A stretch of 64,000 nucleotides of DNA from Apoda limacodes. Lineage: Eukaryota > Arthropoda > Insecta > Lepidoptera > Limacodidae. The notes beneath the pieces were generated by a model, which was not told where the DNA came from, searched no databases, and worked only from the letters and a program-made list of their open reading frames with translations. A program made the translations under genes and the position numbers. Shown here piece by piece: positions 21,045-32,341 of the stretch; within the stretch, counting starts at the first letter, position 1; each line of letters begins with the position of its first letter. The stretch is taken from positions 34,365,521-34,429,520 of the forward strand of contig OX291544.1 in NCBI GenBank assembly GCA_946406115.1, in the 5' to 3' direction.

Positions 21045-21887
21045 ATGCGGAATCACAATCACCTGATAGTTCAATTGTGTCAGTGTCCGATACGAAGTGA
21101 AAGTGCTGCAGTTTTGTGTCGGTGGTGGCAGGCAGGTGGGCAGCGTGCCGGGCGCGTGCGCGGTCTGACCTGGGCTGACCGAAGGGACGCGGGCCGTGAC
21201 GGGGCAGTGCGCGGCCAGCAACGACGCGACATGCCGCCCGCGCCCGGGGACCCGCGCCCCGCGCGTCACGTGCTGGTTGTGCGACCGCAGCCCCGACACC
21301 CGCTGCCACCGACTACAGTATTTGACCCCAAGTTCTCTCGGGCGCTCGACTTTAAGCTCCGCCGACTGAAGGAGAAGGAGATCTTCGAGAGCAACTTCCG
21401 GCGACCGACGCGCCGACGCGACGCACTTACCCTCTCCGAGCTGGACATCATTACGCGGAGCCAGCGCTCTCCACGCGAGGACAAGTCGCACCTTAAGAAA
21501 TTAGAAAAATCGCCTTCGCCCACGCGACGACGCCTGGGCCCCTTCGGGGCAATAGACGGCACCGAGATGGAGAAACCGAGATTTATAACGACTGTAAAGA
21601 CGGGCCGGTTTCTCTTGCCGCCCCCGGAGCTGGCACGACTTCTGGGCCTGGAGCCGCTGTATTCACGCGAGAGAGAACCTCTTGTATACTCGTACTCAAG
21701 CAGACCGAAAGCCATCGCGACCAAATCGAAGCGGAACGCAGGAGACCACGAGTGCATTGTCGACGGACAGCAGGGTGCAGACGTCTCGAGAGCGAGACGA
21801 CGACGCGCAGGGGATGTGTTCCGAGGAGTAAGGGCACTCGTCACAGGGGTCGCCGGCCTCAGGTGTGTCCGTCCGCCTACACTGTAA
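21045..21887 (+). CDS. Candidate host-gene first coding exon, protein unrecognised
   Basis: A GC-rich island of about 0.9 kb in AT-rich DNA holds a 280-codon frame. I prefer the internal Met at 21,231 (codon 63), because the preceding codons have UTR-like composition and an arthropod initiator-like TCAGT lies at 21,078-21,082. The region from VFDPKFSRALDFKLRRLKEK (about residues 92-111) to the LLPPPELARLLGLEPL segment (about 194-209) has the mixed charged/hydrophobic composition of a real protein, unlike the flanks. A strong donor, GTAAGG, occurs at 21,828 exactly on a codon boundary, giving an exon of about 199 codons; beyond it the frame becomes Arg-rich and soon ends. I do not recognise the family. 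It shows no transposon motif, signal peptide or membrane segment. Long minus-strand frames here are GC-driven shadows. A fortuitous ORF remains possible. Confidence 0.5.
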   Translation: MRNHNHLIVQLCQCPIRSESAAVLCRWWQAGGQRAGRVRGLTWADRRDAGRDGAVRGQQRRDMPPAPGDPRPARHVLVVRPQPRHPLPPTTVFDPKFSRALDFKLRRLKEKEIFESNFRRPTRRRDALTLSELDIITRSQRSPREDKSHLKKLEKSPSPTRRRLGPFGAIDGTEMEKPRFITTVKTGRFLLPPPELARLLGLEPLYSREREPLVYSYSSRPKAIATKSKRNAGDHECIVDGQQGADVSRARRRRAGDVFRGVRALVTGVAGLRCVRPPTL

Positions 21888-22632
21888 TATGTACACTCAC
21901 GACCCTAACATCAAAACGGCCGATCACACAAACACATACGAACAAACGTACTGATTTCGAAATAGTAATCCAGGATGTGGGACAAAAAGTGACTTTGTCC
22001 TACAAAAGGTGGAGTAGAAAATGTTTTGATAATATTGCTTAGGCACCTATGGGGACCTCTGATGTACATACCCTATGCGTGTAGCTGGGGTTTTATTGTT
22101 TTAGAGAAGAAACCATTAATTCTTCCAAACCATTAAAATTTAAATTTAAAAAGCTATAGGGCCCTGAGGAAGTTCATGTTTTCGACCTCGAGAGAGCTCC
22201 CACCCCGCCCCTTGGTTCGAAGGTGCCAAAATTCGATGTTTTTTTAATATTCAACAAAACAATACACTTTACGGCAGAAAAAGTATAAAGAATTCTAATA
22301 TTATTCGTACCTACTAACATTTATTCTGTTCAGACATAAAAAGTTACAAGCGACATGATTATTGTTATTTTTTATTATAAACGGTCTGATAGCGAAGAGT
22401 CTCGACCAACACCAAGAGGCTCTCGTTTGAGGATTGGATCAAGGGAAGAATACAAAAGGCAGTGATCCTAGACAGTGCACGCATTGTGCGGAGGTTCCTT
22501 AGTATGCAGCTCTGACCGCAGCGCTGCCTTGCCTTACCCCGCTGTCGACGGCACTCTAGTACCAATTTAAGTTTTTCATTAGGTATTGTAAAATACTCAA
22601 GAATGAAAATATACATATACATATAATGACTA
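21888..22632. other. Unassigned stretch
   Basis: No gene is supported. The minus-strand frame 22,622-22,365 (Arg/Cys-rich middle, KARQRCGQSC) has no domain I know. If the exon above is real, this is intronic. Confidence 0.4.
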
Positions 22633-23040
22633 GCTGACCCGGCTAACGTTGTTCCTTTTTTTAAAACAACTGCTGCACAGACCTATTTCAATAGGGTTGT
22701 ACTAATTCAGAAACCTTCCCCGGCGTGTGCATAGCAACTTACCAAAAGTTCACTACAATCGGTTTACCCTTCATTTGACCCTGTGGAACTCGCACTTGAC
22801 CCTTTTTCTTTTCTCAGAAACCTTCCCCAGCGTGTGCATAACAACTTACCAAAATTTCATTACAATCGGTTTACCCTTCACTTGACCCTGTCCGACTCGC
22901 ACTTGCCCCTTTTTTCTTTCTCAGAAATCTACCCCGGTGTGTGGATAACAACTTACCAAAATTTCATTACAATCGGTTTACTCTTATTGTGTGAGTCCGA
23001 CTCGCCGCCGACCCTTTTTTTCTTTATCAGAAACCTTCCA
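22633..23040 (+). repeat. CTAGCTGACCCGG-type dispersed repeat with about three 107-bp internal units
   Basis: ACTAGCTGACCCGGCTAACG at 22,631 opens a dispersed repeat. Within it a unit of about 107 bp, running from CAGAAACCTTCCCC through ACAATCGGTTTACCCTTCA to the TTTTTCTTT tract, repeats near 22,709, 22,815 and 22,921, with a partial fourth at 23,028. The open frame at 22,783-23,178 simply reads through it. Sequence resembling the other end of this family (AGCGGTTTAGGCTGTG) occurs near 25,520, so the long-TIR element may be nested in it. Confidence 0.7.
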
Positions 23041-23104
23041 CAAATTAAACTGTCAAAAACGTTTATGCGAAGTAGATTGGACCAGGGAATCACGTTGTCT
23101 CATA

Positions 23105-23700
23105 GAAACTTTGCCCCTCTTTTTCATCCCCTTAGTAGCCCAGTCATATTAGGGGTTTCACCTCGGAATGAAAGATAATAAGCTGTAAATTGGTATAAAC
23201 CTTAGTTTTGTCGTTCTAAATGTTGTCTCAAAAGTCACAAATGTTATCGTGTCCGCGTCTTAAGATATTGAAAGTCAAAGGTCATAAAAATCTTTTTTCA
23301 CAAATATCTCGCTTTCTATTGCTTATTGCTTAAATGAGAGAGTATAAAATTCTCTACAACTTAAGTTTGAATTTTTTTTTTTTACGACCAACCGTGTTTG
23401 CGGTAGACCGCGAAGAGTGCGCCGCGTACAGTTATATATGGCCTAATGCAAGGTCAAGCGTGAGTTACGGTTATCAGAACGTTGTATAAGGTTAATTATT
23501 TACTAAAAAATTATAATTATTAAACAATGCCCATTATTTATGTATTAATTATTTATATTTAATTAAAATAAGTGACTTAATTATTTATATTTAATTATTT
23601 ATATTAAACTATTTAACTATAGTATATTATTAATTTTGGATTTAAATTTTAATTATATTTTAAGTTAAAAAGACCGTAAGGGAATATATTTTATACATAT
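23105..23700 (+). repeat. Left terminal inverted repeat of a DNA transposon
   Basis: Pairs with 24,870-25,430 in reverse complement. Shared blocks: CCAGTCATATTAGG, GATAATAAGCTGTAAATTGG, TTGTCTCAAAAGTCACAA(A/G)TG, GCGGTAGACCGCG, TATATGGCCTAATGCAAGG and AACAATGCCCATTATTTATG. Identity is high but imperfect, with indels. A GC-richer core at 23,400-23,480, with the palindromic GCGGTAGACCGC, sits inside otherwise AT-rich arms. The exact outer end could not be fixed. Confidence 0.85.
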
Positions 23701-23784
23701 ATTTATTTATCATTAAATATAGCATATTCTACATTTATTGAAATGTGAGTTCAAATATTAAAAGAATTTTTGTTGATTTTAATT

Positions 23785-24552
23785 ATAATAAAATTGTAAA
23801 TGGAACCTGGTTATCTTCTTCTTCTTCGTCGTCTTTGTTTTGTTGTCGTTTGAAAATGTTCAATTCATTGTCATCATCCTCATTATTGGTCATGTTTATC
23901 TCCAAACCTTCCAGAATTTCAGGATCGTATGCGCTGTCTTCATCGGGATTATTTGGATATAGTGAAGCGTTGAGGCAAGCTTATCCATTGCACTGGCCAC
24001 AAGCTAAAGAACATATTAGCCCTGATATTCTGAATCTACAGCGGGAACTACAACCGTTTTGCAATTGCAAAATATTATATTTAGTAGTTCGGCTGGTGCT
24101 GGAGGCAATAATGTTCTTATTGGCTCCAGGATTTCATTTTCAAGCATCCATCCCTAGGCTTTAAGTCCTTCCCTAACTATGTTTAAATCTGGTAGTAGAC
24201 ACGATTTATATGTTGATGAGCTGCTACACTTGTTGGTGGAAGTGTTGACAATTGTACAAAATAAGCACATTTTTTTAAAATCAAACACTTCATTTCTTTT
24301 TTTACGAGGTGCACGTGACGTTGAAGATTCACCCTCTTCTGTGCGTCGTTTCGATGCAACAATACCATTTTTACTAGTGTACACTTTTCGACACTCGGAA
24401 TGCACATTCACAGAACTTAAAGTATTTAAATAGTCTATATGTCTATCATTTCTTTCAATACTTGCACTTTTTAAAGTTTTTAAACCACGTACGACATTCA
24501 CAGAAACACCTTCTGAAAGTGACTTATCACATATAAAACACTAATCAGCCAT
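23785..24552 (-). pseudogene. Transposon-encoded zinc-binding/CXC protein, internally deleted
   Basis: Minus-strand gene between the two inverted repeats. From the presumed ATG at 24,552-24,550 the third codon after Met is a stop, then CFICDKSLSEG gives a CX2C pair, VHSECRKVYT an HX2C pair and KKMCLFC a second CX2C, forming an N-terminal zinc-binding region. After a stop near 24,154 the frame continues ENEILEPIRTLLPPAP and FCNCK, then after one frameshift GCSSRC, GLICSLACGQCNG and ACLN: the spaced-Cys pattern of a CXC (tesmin/TSO1-like) domain. It ends in an acidic tail (NKDDEEEEDNQ) and ILL-stop at about 23,785. In the full-length family a long central region would separate these parts. The plus-strand frame 23,745-24,164 is its shadow. 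Confidence 0.7.
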
Positions 24553-24642
24553 AGCTCTTAAAACCGTACGTCCGTCGTTGCGAAGATACAATTTCAAATT
24601 AACAAAAAATCTTGACTAATACAAAGTGGTCCCTTAAAAAAG

Positions 24643-24826
24643 AGAAAGTGACCTTCAATACAATAGAACATCTGTCCCGGCTATAAATAGAAAGTGACCT
24701 TCAATACAATAGAACATCTGTCCCGGCTATAAATAGAAAGTGACTTTCAATACAATACAACATCTGTCCCGGCTATAAATAGAAAGTGACCTTCAATACA
24801 ATAGAACATCTGTCCCGGCTATAAAT
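24643..24826 (+). repeat. Four tandem 46-bp units, each with a TATAAATAG word
   Basis: The unit AGAAAGTGACCTTCAATACA...CCCGGCTATAAAT repeats four times at exactly 46 bp (starts 24,643, 24,689, 24,735, 24,781) with only a few substitutions in unit 3. It lies between the N-terminus of the CXC pseudogene and the right inverted repeat, where the promoter of that minus-strand gene would be. Each unit gives TATAAAT on plus and TATTTATAG on minus. Confidence 0.9.
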
Positions 24827-24869
24827 AGAAAAGGGTAGGGACAAGTATTTCCAGGTATATAAGTATTAA

Positions 24870-25430
24870 AAATTTACACGTTTTAAATAAAACGTATATA
24901 ATGTCGTTTTAACTTAAAATATAACTAAAATATACATTCCAGAATTATTAATATACTATAATTAAATAGTTAAAAATTAATAATTAAGTCACTTATCTTA
25001 ATTAAATATAAATAATTAGTATTTAGTACATAAATAATGGGCATTGTTTAAAAGTACAACGTACTGATAACCGTAACTCACGGTTTGGCCTTGCATTAGG
25101 CCATATATGACTGTACGTGGCGCACTCATCGCGGTCTACCGCAAAAATGGTTGATCTTATGAAAAAAAGTTCAAACAAAAGTTGTAGAGAATTTTATACT
25201 CTACAACTTTTATAATAGGTGCAAATCTAATTTTTATTGCTTAAAAGCGAAATATTCACGAAAAAAACGATTTTTAAGACCTTTGACCATCTTTAGACGA
25301 GAACACGATAGCACTTGTGACTTTTGAGACAACATTTAGAACGACAAAACAAAGGTTAATACCAATTTACAGCTTATTATCTTCCAGTCCGAGGTTGACC
25401 CCGTTTTTTACCTAATATGACTGGGGTATA
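24870..25430 (-). repeat. Right terminal inverted repeat of the DNA transposon
   Basis: Reverse complement of 23,105-23,700, with the same ordered blocks. The arms are over 500 bp, far longer than Tc1/mariner or piggyBac ends. No target-site duplication could be fixed, because outer sequence also shows weak similarity. Confidence 0.85.
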
Positions 25431-25569
25431 GGGGCAGAATTTCGGAAAATCCTTACTTATTGGATACCTACGTCACACAAAGAACACACTCTCCAAGTTT
25501 CAGGTCTCTACGATCAGCGGTTTAGGCTGTGAATTGATCCGTCAGTCAGTCATTTAGGACAAAGCATTT

Positions 25570-28500
25570 TATAATACTTACTAAACTTTTATAATAATAA
25601 TTTTACAAATTCAAAATTGTAAGTTCTTACTAAATTTTAAACTTTTTACGGTTCCGGGTAGGTTACTATCGACCATTTTATTACTAATGACATTTTTTGT
25701 ATTACGTAGGTGGCAAAAAGCATGTGGACCACCTAATCTCCCCTTAATTATCTCCGAACTAGAGAGACATCGATGTAGAGTTTTTTCGAAGATCTTGATG
25801 CTCTTGAAGATAGTAAGTAGTCCATTGAAATGTTACATGAGCTTTGCATTTGTTAGAGGACGCAATTTTATTTTTGGGACATGTGTGGGGTGAAAATTTT
25901 TTTGTTAAATTCGTACAACTTTACTTATTCATTCCTAACTCTTTTCCTCCACTATCCATAATATTTTCAATCACTTATTAGCTAGCTACTCCAATCTACT
26001 TTTCTTCGATGGTCCAGGCTGTGGCTCAGAATCTAAATAAACGTCAAATGTGAAAGTTCGAGGAATGACTTAAAATTGAGTTAAAATTGGATTCATAGTT
26101 GGAAGTTCATCTTCGAATTCATTTTCTTCCATTAACTTTGATATTTCCATAATGTTGCTGCATGTTTCGCCAGAACAATGGAGGCATATTTGACCCGAAT
26201 TTCATATTAATGAGTATAAATGTTATGCAATCAGTATGAAACAAATGTATTGAACCAAAATATTATAAAATAGCATTAAAAGTAAACTTGATTTAAAATT
26301 GTAAGTTTCACACAGTCTTTGGAAACTTAAGTCAAGAAATGCATATAAAAAAGTCCAGAGCTGAAGTTATTCTAGTGGTGTTTCTCATACTAACTGTTTA
26401 TTTGTAAAAACCATAATATTCTTAGCTAGTTTATCTTAAAAATAATATATTAAAAGTAAAGAGAAAGGAATATAAACTAATTCCCACGTTTAGTTGAAGG
26501 CGACGGACAAAATAACTATTATATGTTACTGTTACATAACACATATTCTTTTCAAAATAAAGTTAAAATTAGTAGTTAAATACAAAAGTAAACTAAAATA
26601 GTCTTTTGTTTCTTTGTTAGCAATAAATTCGATAGGGTTTGACATGTTAAAATTTTTTAGCTGAAAGCAAATTTTAAAAGTTTAAAGTGTTAAAAGTCGA
26701 ATAGCTATAGGGTTGGCAACGTCTTAAATTAATATTTTAATTAGAATTTTTGTTAGGGAATATCATGTTCATTAGTCGATAAATAATAAAGGTTTTGAAG
26801 ATAGAATATAAAGGATTAATGTGAGTCGTCTTTGGGGAATTTCAGAAAATTGTAGTTTTTTTTTCCTTTTCCTAGAAGAAATTAAAAGAAATTGAAAAAG
26901 TACACAAATATTGATATTATTAGCTGTAAATGTTTTATAAAGATGATTTTCAGTGCTTAAAACATATAAGCAAGAAGCTAAATAAACAGTAAGTTAGTAA
27001 TTTTATAAAAATAATATTTAAAAAACTATTCCAAATTTTATGATATAGTTTGGTTGTTGAGATAGAGTATAATTAAAAACATTTTTGGATAGAATTTTTC
27101 ATTTATATTGAATAATTTTAAATTGTACATGATATAAATTTGCGACAACCCTATGTGCTTTGTCGATATTAATATATAGAAACTCCAAAACTTTGTACAA
27201 TAAACTGAATAAATAAAGTGTTACAATTTATTTGGTTTCGAGATTGGAACTTTTGGAGTAAAAAAGACTCAGAACACTTCAAAACATAAATTTTTCATTT
27301 GACAAGCAAGATTGGTGTGAACTTAGGGGTGAAAATAGGGAAAAATAGGGGAAAATTAGGGGTGAAGGAAAGTATGTCGGGGGGAGTGAAGTTTGAGATT
27401 TTGGGAGGAACGAAATTTAAAAGTGTGGAGTTAGTCTAGATCCGCGCGCGTAAGAAACAAGTCAAATAAGTTTGACTGTGTAAATCAATTATGGTCAGAT
27501 CCGAAATCTGATCTCGCGTTTAGATTATTTTTTTTGTTTTTTTGTAGATAAAAATTTTATAGCTAGAGTAAGTTTATAAACTTAAATATTTTATTTTTAG
27601 CACATTTTAACACAAACTTTTTTAATCGTGTCTCGTGAGGTTTTCAGTCGTCGTTGTGTTCAATTTATAATTAATAAAATTTAGGAGAAGTAGGCATTAA
27701 TCTTTCAAGATTTATAGTGTTCTTATTGTGCAGTGTTTCTTTTAAATTTTGTTGAATTCAACCAAGGAAGTTTGAAGATCTACGAAACAGTCAAAGATTG
27801 TACGAGAGAAGGTTTTCCAGAAGTCCAGACAAGCCTGATCTACGTTGTCTGTAGAGAAATGGTATATCCATTATCCATTGGTTCCAGAGCTTTATGAAAA
27901 CTACTTTAGGAATGAGTAAAGATGAGAGTATGTATGTGTTATACTTTTGTTAGAATGATGTTCTTAAGTTTACCTAAATATACTATTGTAACTTATGACA
28001 TTGATATCTACCTGACAGTCTTTATATTTCATTCTAGTGAGATGTACATAAAATGCTTTTCTCCGTGAGTGATACATGTATGTATCTACATTATAAGATA
28101 CGATGGTTTCTTAAATCTACTTCAAGTGTTTGAAGTCTCACTTTTCTACGTATTTTAAAAGGTATAAACAACATAAATTTTCTTAAAATTTTTAATGAGA
28201 TTTAATTAAATGTTAAACTTAACTTAACTTTTAAATTACTGTATGAAAAATCGAATTTCAGGAATTCGACGTGTTATAGAACAAATCTATTCTAGTATAG
28301 TTATTTATTTATAATATGTAAATAAATAATTTTATTAAAGTAGTATTTATTTTATGGATTAATTTCTACATACATACATTACTCAATACATTTACAGTAA
28401 TCACGTACACATAATTAAATATTTTTTTTTAATTTTTCAATATAGTAAAGTGGGGATATTGTGTAGGAAATACAAATTAGGGAGGTAGGATAAATTGAAT

Positions 28501-29235
28501 CGAGGGTAGCTCCCTCCGATTTGAAGAAAAAAAAAGCTGTAAGTCAAAAGACTATAAATCGGTAAGTGGATAGTACTTAATCAAATATTATTTATTTATG
28601 TTCATTTAAGGTTTATGTTTTATTTCATTTATTTGCATAATTTATTTGTATTTATTGTTATTGATTTTTTCCTTTTTTCTTATTTTATGTCTAGGTATTT
28701 TTTGAACTTTATATATATGTTTTGTCTGCACTTGCTTTTATCTTACCTTTTTGGTATTAAATAAACTCGAATAAAACCCTAAAACTAAACTTGTGTGTAA
28801 TAGTGACTTTTTCAAAAATAGAATATTTATCATTGAAATTTAAACATTATATAATTATATATTTGAATCATAAAATATTAAAAAATTAACCAAATAACTT
28901 CTAACTCTTCATCATAGTAACAACGACAAATAAGATAGTTACAAAGCTTTTGCTACGAAGGTAGCGATCCGGTTACCGTTAAACCTTAAAGTAATTTCTA
29001 CAGGATTTTATTGCACATATCATCATGTTTATTACTTAACGCGGGAGCACAATTCGCGTCGACGCACAGATTACGTATGATGTAGTGGTGACGGCAAGTA
29101 CCTGAAAAGTCAGGTAATCGGATTGGCTCGTTTCGTGTGCCTGAACACGGAATCTAGACGAATAAGTCATCTTTGGATAGAAACATTAATCATAAAATGA
29201 AAAAAAACAAATTTTTATACCTTGAAACCGAGATC
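25570..29235. other. Long AT-rich stretch with no recognised gene
   Basis: No coding domain was found. At 25,700-25,735 the minus strand carries a LINE-like terminal phrase (TTGCCACCTACGTAATACAA), comparable to the LINE end at 48,893. A G-rich low-complexity patch lies at 27,326-27,400. The rest is AT-rich without visible tandem structure. Confidence 0.45.
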
Positions 29236-29239
29236 GCAG

Positions 29240-29400
29240 CTGACGTATTCGATTCAATTCTAGCCAGATGGACCTTTATCTAAAAAACGTAGCCAGAAGT
29301 GGCTGGATCAGAAAGGCAGTGGACCGGGTGTGGTGGCGTTCATTATTAAAGGCCTAAATCCAACAGAGGACTGCTATAGGTTAATTGATTTATTGATGTG
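29240..29400 (+). mobile_element. Possible LINE 3' end fragment
   Basis: AAAAACGTAGCCAGAAGTGG and GGACCGGGTGTGGTGGCGTT followed by AAAGGCCTAAATCCAACAGA resemble the ORF end (DRVWWRSLLK) and 3' UTR of RTE-like LINEs of insects. The piece is short, so the family call is tentative. Confidence 0.35.
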
Positions 29401-31517
29401 TCCTGAATGATAACCAAATCTTTAATTTAGAGTTTCATCATAGCTACAAGTAGGTACTTTAGAATTTTGATAATTGTTTTAAGTGAGTCAGTTACAAAAT
29501 TAGGAAACTTTGACTTGATATATTTCTTTAACTATATAAGGTACAAACTAGTTTTTTACAGGAGGTAGGTTCACACAGCAATAACACATAGTAGGCTTGT
29601 GTGCCACCTTAGTGGTATAAAAAAAAACACAATATAACAAACAACTACAAAAGAGTGTCATAAAATATTATAGAGCAACCCAGCCTCCGAACGCGGCCGA
29701 GGAAAGGCGCCATTGAGTCTTATTCCCGTACAAAATAATCAAGTTTTAACCGCGTTTTCCGTTTCTATCGTGGTGGTGGTATCACATGTAATTATTTTTC
29801 CCCGTAGCCCTGCTGCATTTTCCTATTTTTAAGTTTTCTACGTATCTTTAAACTTACTAAAAAAAACTTTGATACAGAATTTACTTTGGGTAAGTGCAGT
29901 TTTTTTTAGTGGTTTGTTTTTAAATTATTTTTAAAAGTATTTTTTTTTAATTATTTTAGTTTTTTTAAACTTTTTTCAATATTTATTATTTAATTGTCTG
30001 AAGAATGACTGTCATTTCGGTCTAAGCCAAAACATTTCGCCAATATCCTTGATGAAAGAGACACGTGTTGAAAAATTTAATATAAAAAAAAGAAGATTGG
30101 GGCTTTCGAGCTGGGAGATTCTGGGTTACCTAAAACAAAAAGGACAACATATAAAACAAATAAACAAGAGTGAGAGAGAATTACATTAAGTGGTGAGTGA
30201 ACATATTAATGCATGCAAAAGAGTTATAGCTTAATATTAAATGTTTTGATGAATTTTGCTAAACATTTAATGAAGGAGGTATTAAAGTTGTCTTGTCTTT
30301 TAAGGTTCAAGCTATCTTTATATTAAATTCATCACAATTGGTGCAACCGTAAAACTTTACAGTTTGATAGACAGACACCGACACTTTCAAATTTATTAGT
30401 ATTGAAGTTTCGAATTTATAACATTATTATGGAAGTATGGGTACAGACCAATCGCAAACCTCCTCCTTTTTTAAAGTCGTTAAAGTTTAATTTATGAATG
30501 AACATTATCTCTTATATTATTAGTAGTTGTGCCGTGGGGAAAAAAACGTTTGAAATTCCCCACGGCATAACTAGTCAGTTGGTCGGTTGGGAATAAACGC
30601 TTAAGTACGTTGTACCTAGGCCGTGGTAGTAGTTGAAAATTCGAGTAGGAATTTCAGTAAGTCCTTCTAGAAAAAAAAAAAGAAAAAAAAAAAAAGAAAA
30701 TTAAAATAAAGAAACGAAACGATACCTTAAGTATTTAGTGTGAAAAAGGTCAAATAGATAGCCTCATTCGTTGACAGGATTCGTTGATATGACATCCATA
30801 TAATAAGCTTCTTGGGGCTACATTTCCGTTTATACATTTTCATTTGCTTTCATCTTTATTATATCTGTCCTTTATGATTAGTGCACTAAAGTTAAACTTA
30901 CCCGTCGACCCACTGGAACGACCAAATTCAATAAAGGAATTCAAACTTTAGTGCAATGGTACTATTAGGAAAAATAATTACTGTGGTCCCACCAGTGGGG
31001 CATGGCCGTGGGTCCGCAGTTAAAACGCTAAAATAATAAGCTATTTTTACGAGGAGTCCCGTTATAGATGCAAAGTTACTAAAAAGTAAAAAAAAAAAAT
31101 AACCTATTAAAACAATTTTAGATACGTCACTTTATTATTGGTGCAAAGAACAGTAGCGATGTCCTGAATAATTCAGATATGTTGGCAGTACTGTTTTATT
31201 CATAAACAGCAGCGGGCTTTACCTGTCGATAAATTAAAAAATTTAGTAGCAGTGAATATACAAAATAATATTCTAGTTTGTTGATTTTATCACTATTATT
31301 TTAATAACAGGTCTGCAACAAAATATTTTTTAGCTGCGTGGGGTGTTTTTGCTACATAATACTAACAGTGACTTTTATAATTTCCCTTTACGTATAGCTC
31401 TTATATCGTATAGCAATATGAAACAACTGTCATATATAAAAATATCGCACCCTGGCACAAAAATATATTCAAGATGGCGGCCAGTATGACACCGAAATCA
31501 GGTGATATAGAAACGAA
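29401..31517. other. AT-rich stretch with two perfect short inverted repeats
   Basis: No gene recognised. Items noted: a LINE-tail-like phrase near 29,600 (GTGTGCCACCTTAGTGGTAT), an A-rich tract at 30,671-30,705, a 12-bp GC-rich hairpin at 30,530-30,567 and a 12-bp inverted repeat at 30,882-30,955. Confidence 0.45.
30530..30567. other. Perfect 12-bp hairpin with 14-nt loop
   Basis: TGCCGTGGGGAA at 30,530-30,541 pairs without mismatch with TTCCCCACGGCA at 30,556-30,567. The stem is GC-rich although its surroundings are strongly AT-rich. No gene lies near it. It could be the tip of a small palindromic repeat. Confidence 0.8.
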
Positions 31518-31817
31518 TTCACAATGCCTAGTCATGCATTTTATAGCATAAATAATTCAAAAATACACTGTCAAAAGTATTCTTCTAAAAAATTGGCATT
31601 TAAAGTTCTCGCAAAAGAGAAAGTCGGTTATTTGAATTGCATAAATAAAAAAATCTCATGTGTTACGTTAAGGACAAGGACGAAGAGGTTACGTCTTTGC
31701 CGGCCTCAGCCCACTACAGGGGCCTAGGGCAGGAGAGGCCAGAATAAAGCTTAGGCCATAAGTCCACCGCGTTAGTTCAATGCGAATTACAAAAGTTATT
31801 AAGCCGTTATTTAAAAA

Positions 31818-32250
31818 ACCGGTTAAGTGCGAGTTGGAGTCACGCACCGAGGGTTCCGTACCCACAACCATTTACGTACATTACAAATACAAACAAAAAT
31901 TTTTTTTTTATATTTGAATTGATTGAATGAAAAGTAAATTGCGGTTTACGATTTATGACGTATTAAAAAAAAACCACTTACTAGATCTCGTCCAAACCAA
32001 TTTTCGGTGGAAGTTTGTAGGTAATGTACATCATATATTTTTTTGTCGTTTTATCATTCTCTTATTTTAGAAGTTACAGAGGGGGGGAGGGAAATTAATA
32101 AAATAATTAAAATTTCCTTCACATACATACAACTCATATAATATATACATACAAGCATTAATATTGTAATTTGTATTTCAAATTTCGGCTTATTAAAAGT
32201 GCACTTGTAAAATTTATCAAAAACAAGCAAATTGTAATAAATGCGTTAAA
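31818..32250 (+). repeat. Dispersed repeat of the GTGCGAG...GGTTCCGTA type
   Basis: Starts ACCGGTTAAGTGCGAGTTGG and GAGGGTTCCGTACCC, then AATTGCGGTTTACGATTTAT, CTAGATCTCGTCCAAACCAA and TTTTCGGTGGAAGTTTG, all phrases of a long, abundant lepidopteran repeat. The 3' part is lost or diverged. Class unknown. Confidence 0.6.
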
Positions 32251-32341
32251 CGTCTTTGACGCAGATGTTAGTTAGTTGGTCTTATGTTTTCTGCACTTAG
32301 CCTCATAATAGGGCCATTGTACGTAGGTAACCAATACCTGT

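Noticed and set aside
21000..21844. Minus-strand frames of 163 and 192 codons opposite the candidate exon
   Set aside because: GC-rich DNA lengthens all frames. They are Arg/Ser-rich, have no motif, and the plus frame is longer with a sensible start and donor.
23745..24164. Plus-strand 139-codon Ser-rich frame
   Set aside because: It is the complement of the acidic tail and CXC region of the minus-strand transposon gene.
29998..30050. CTGAAGAATGACTGTCATTTCGG with AAAAC as a second hammerhead
   Set aside because: The CUGANGA box is present but GAAA is replaced by AAAA, stem II does not form in register, and no GUC follows. At most a decayed relic.
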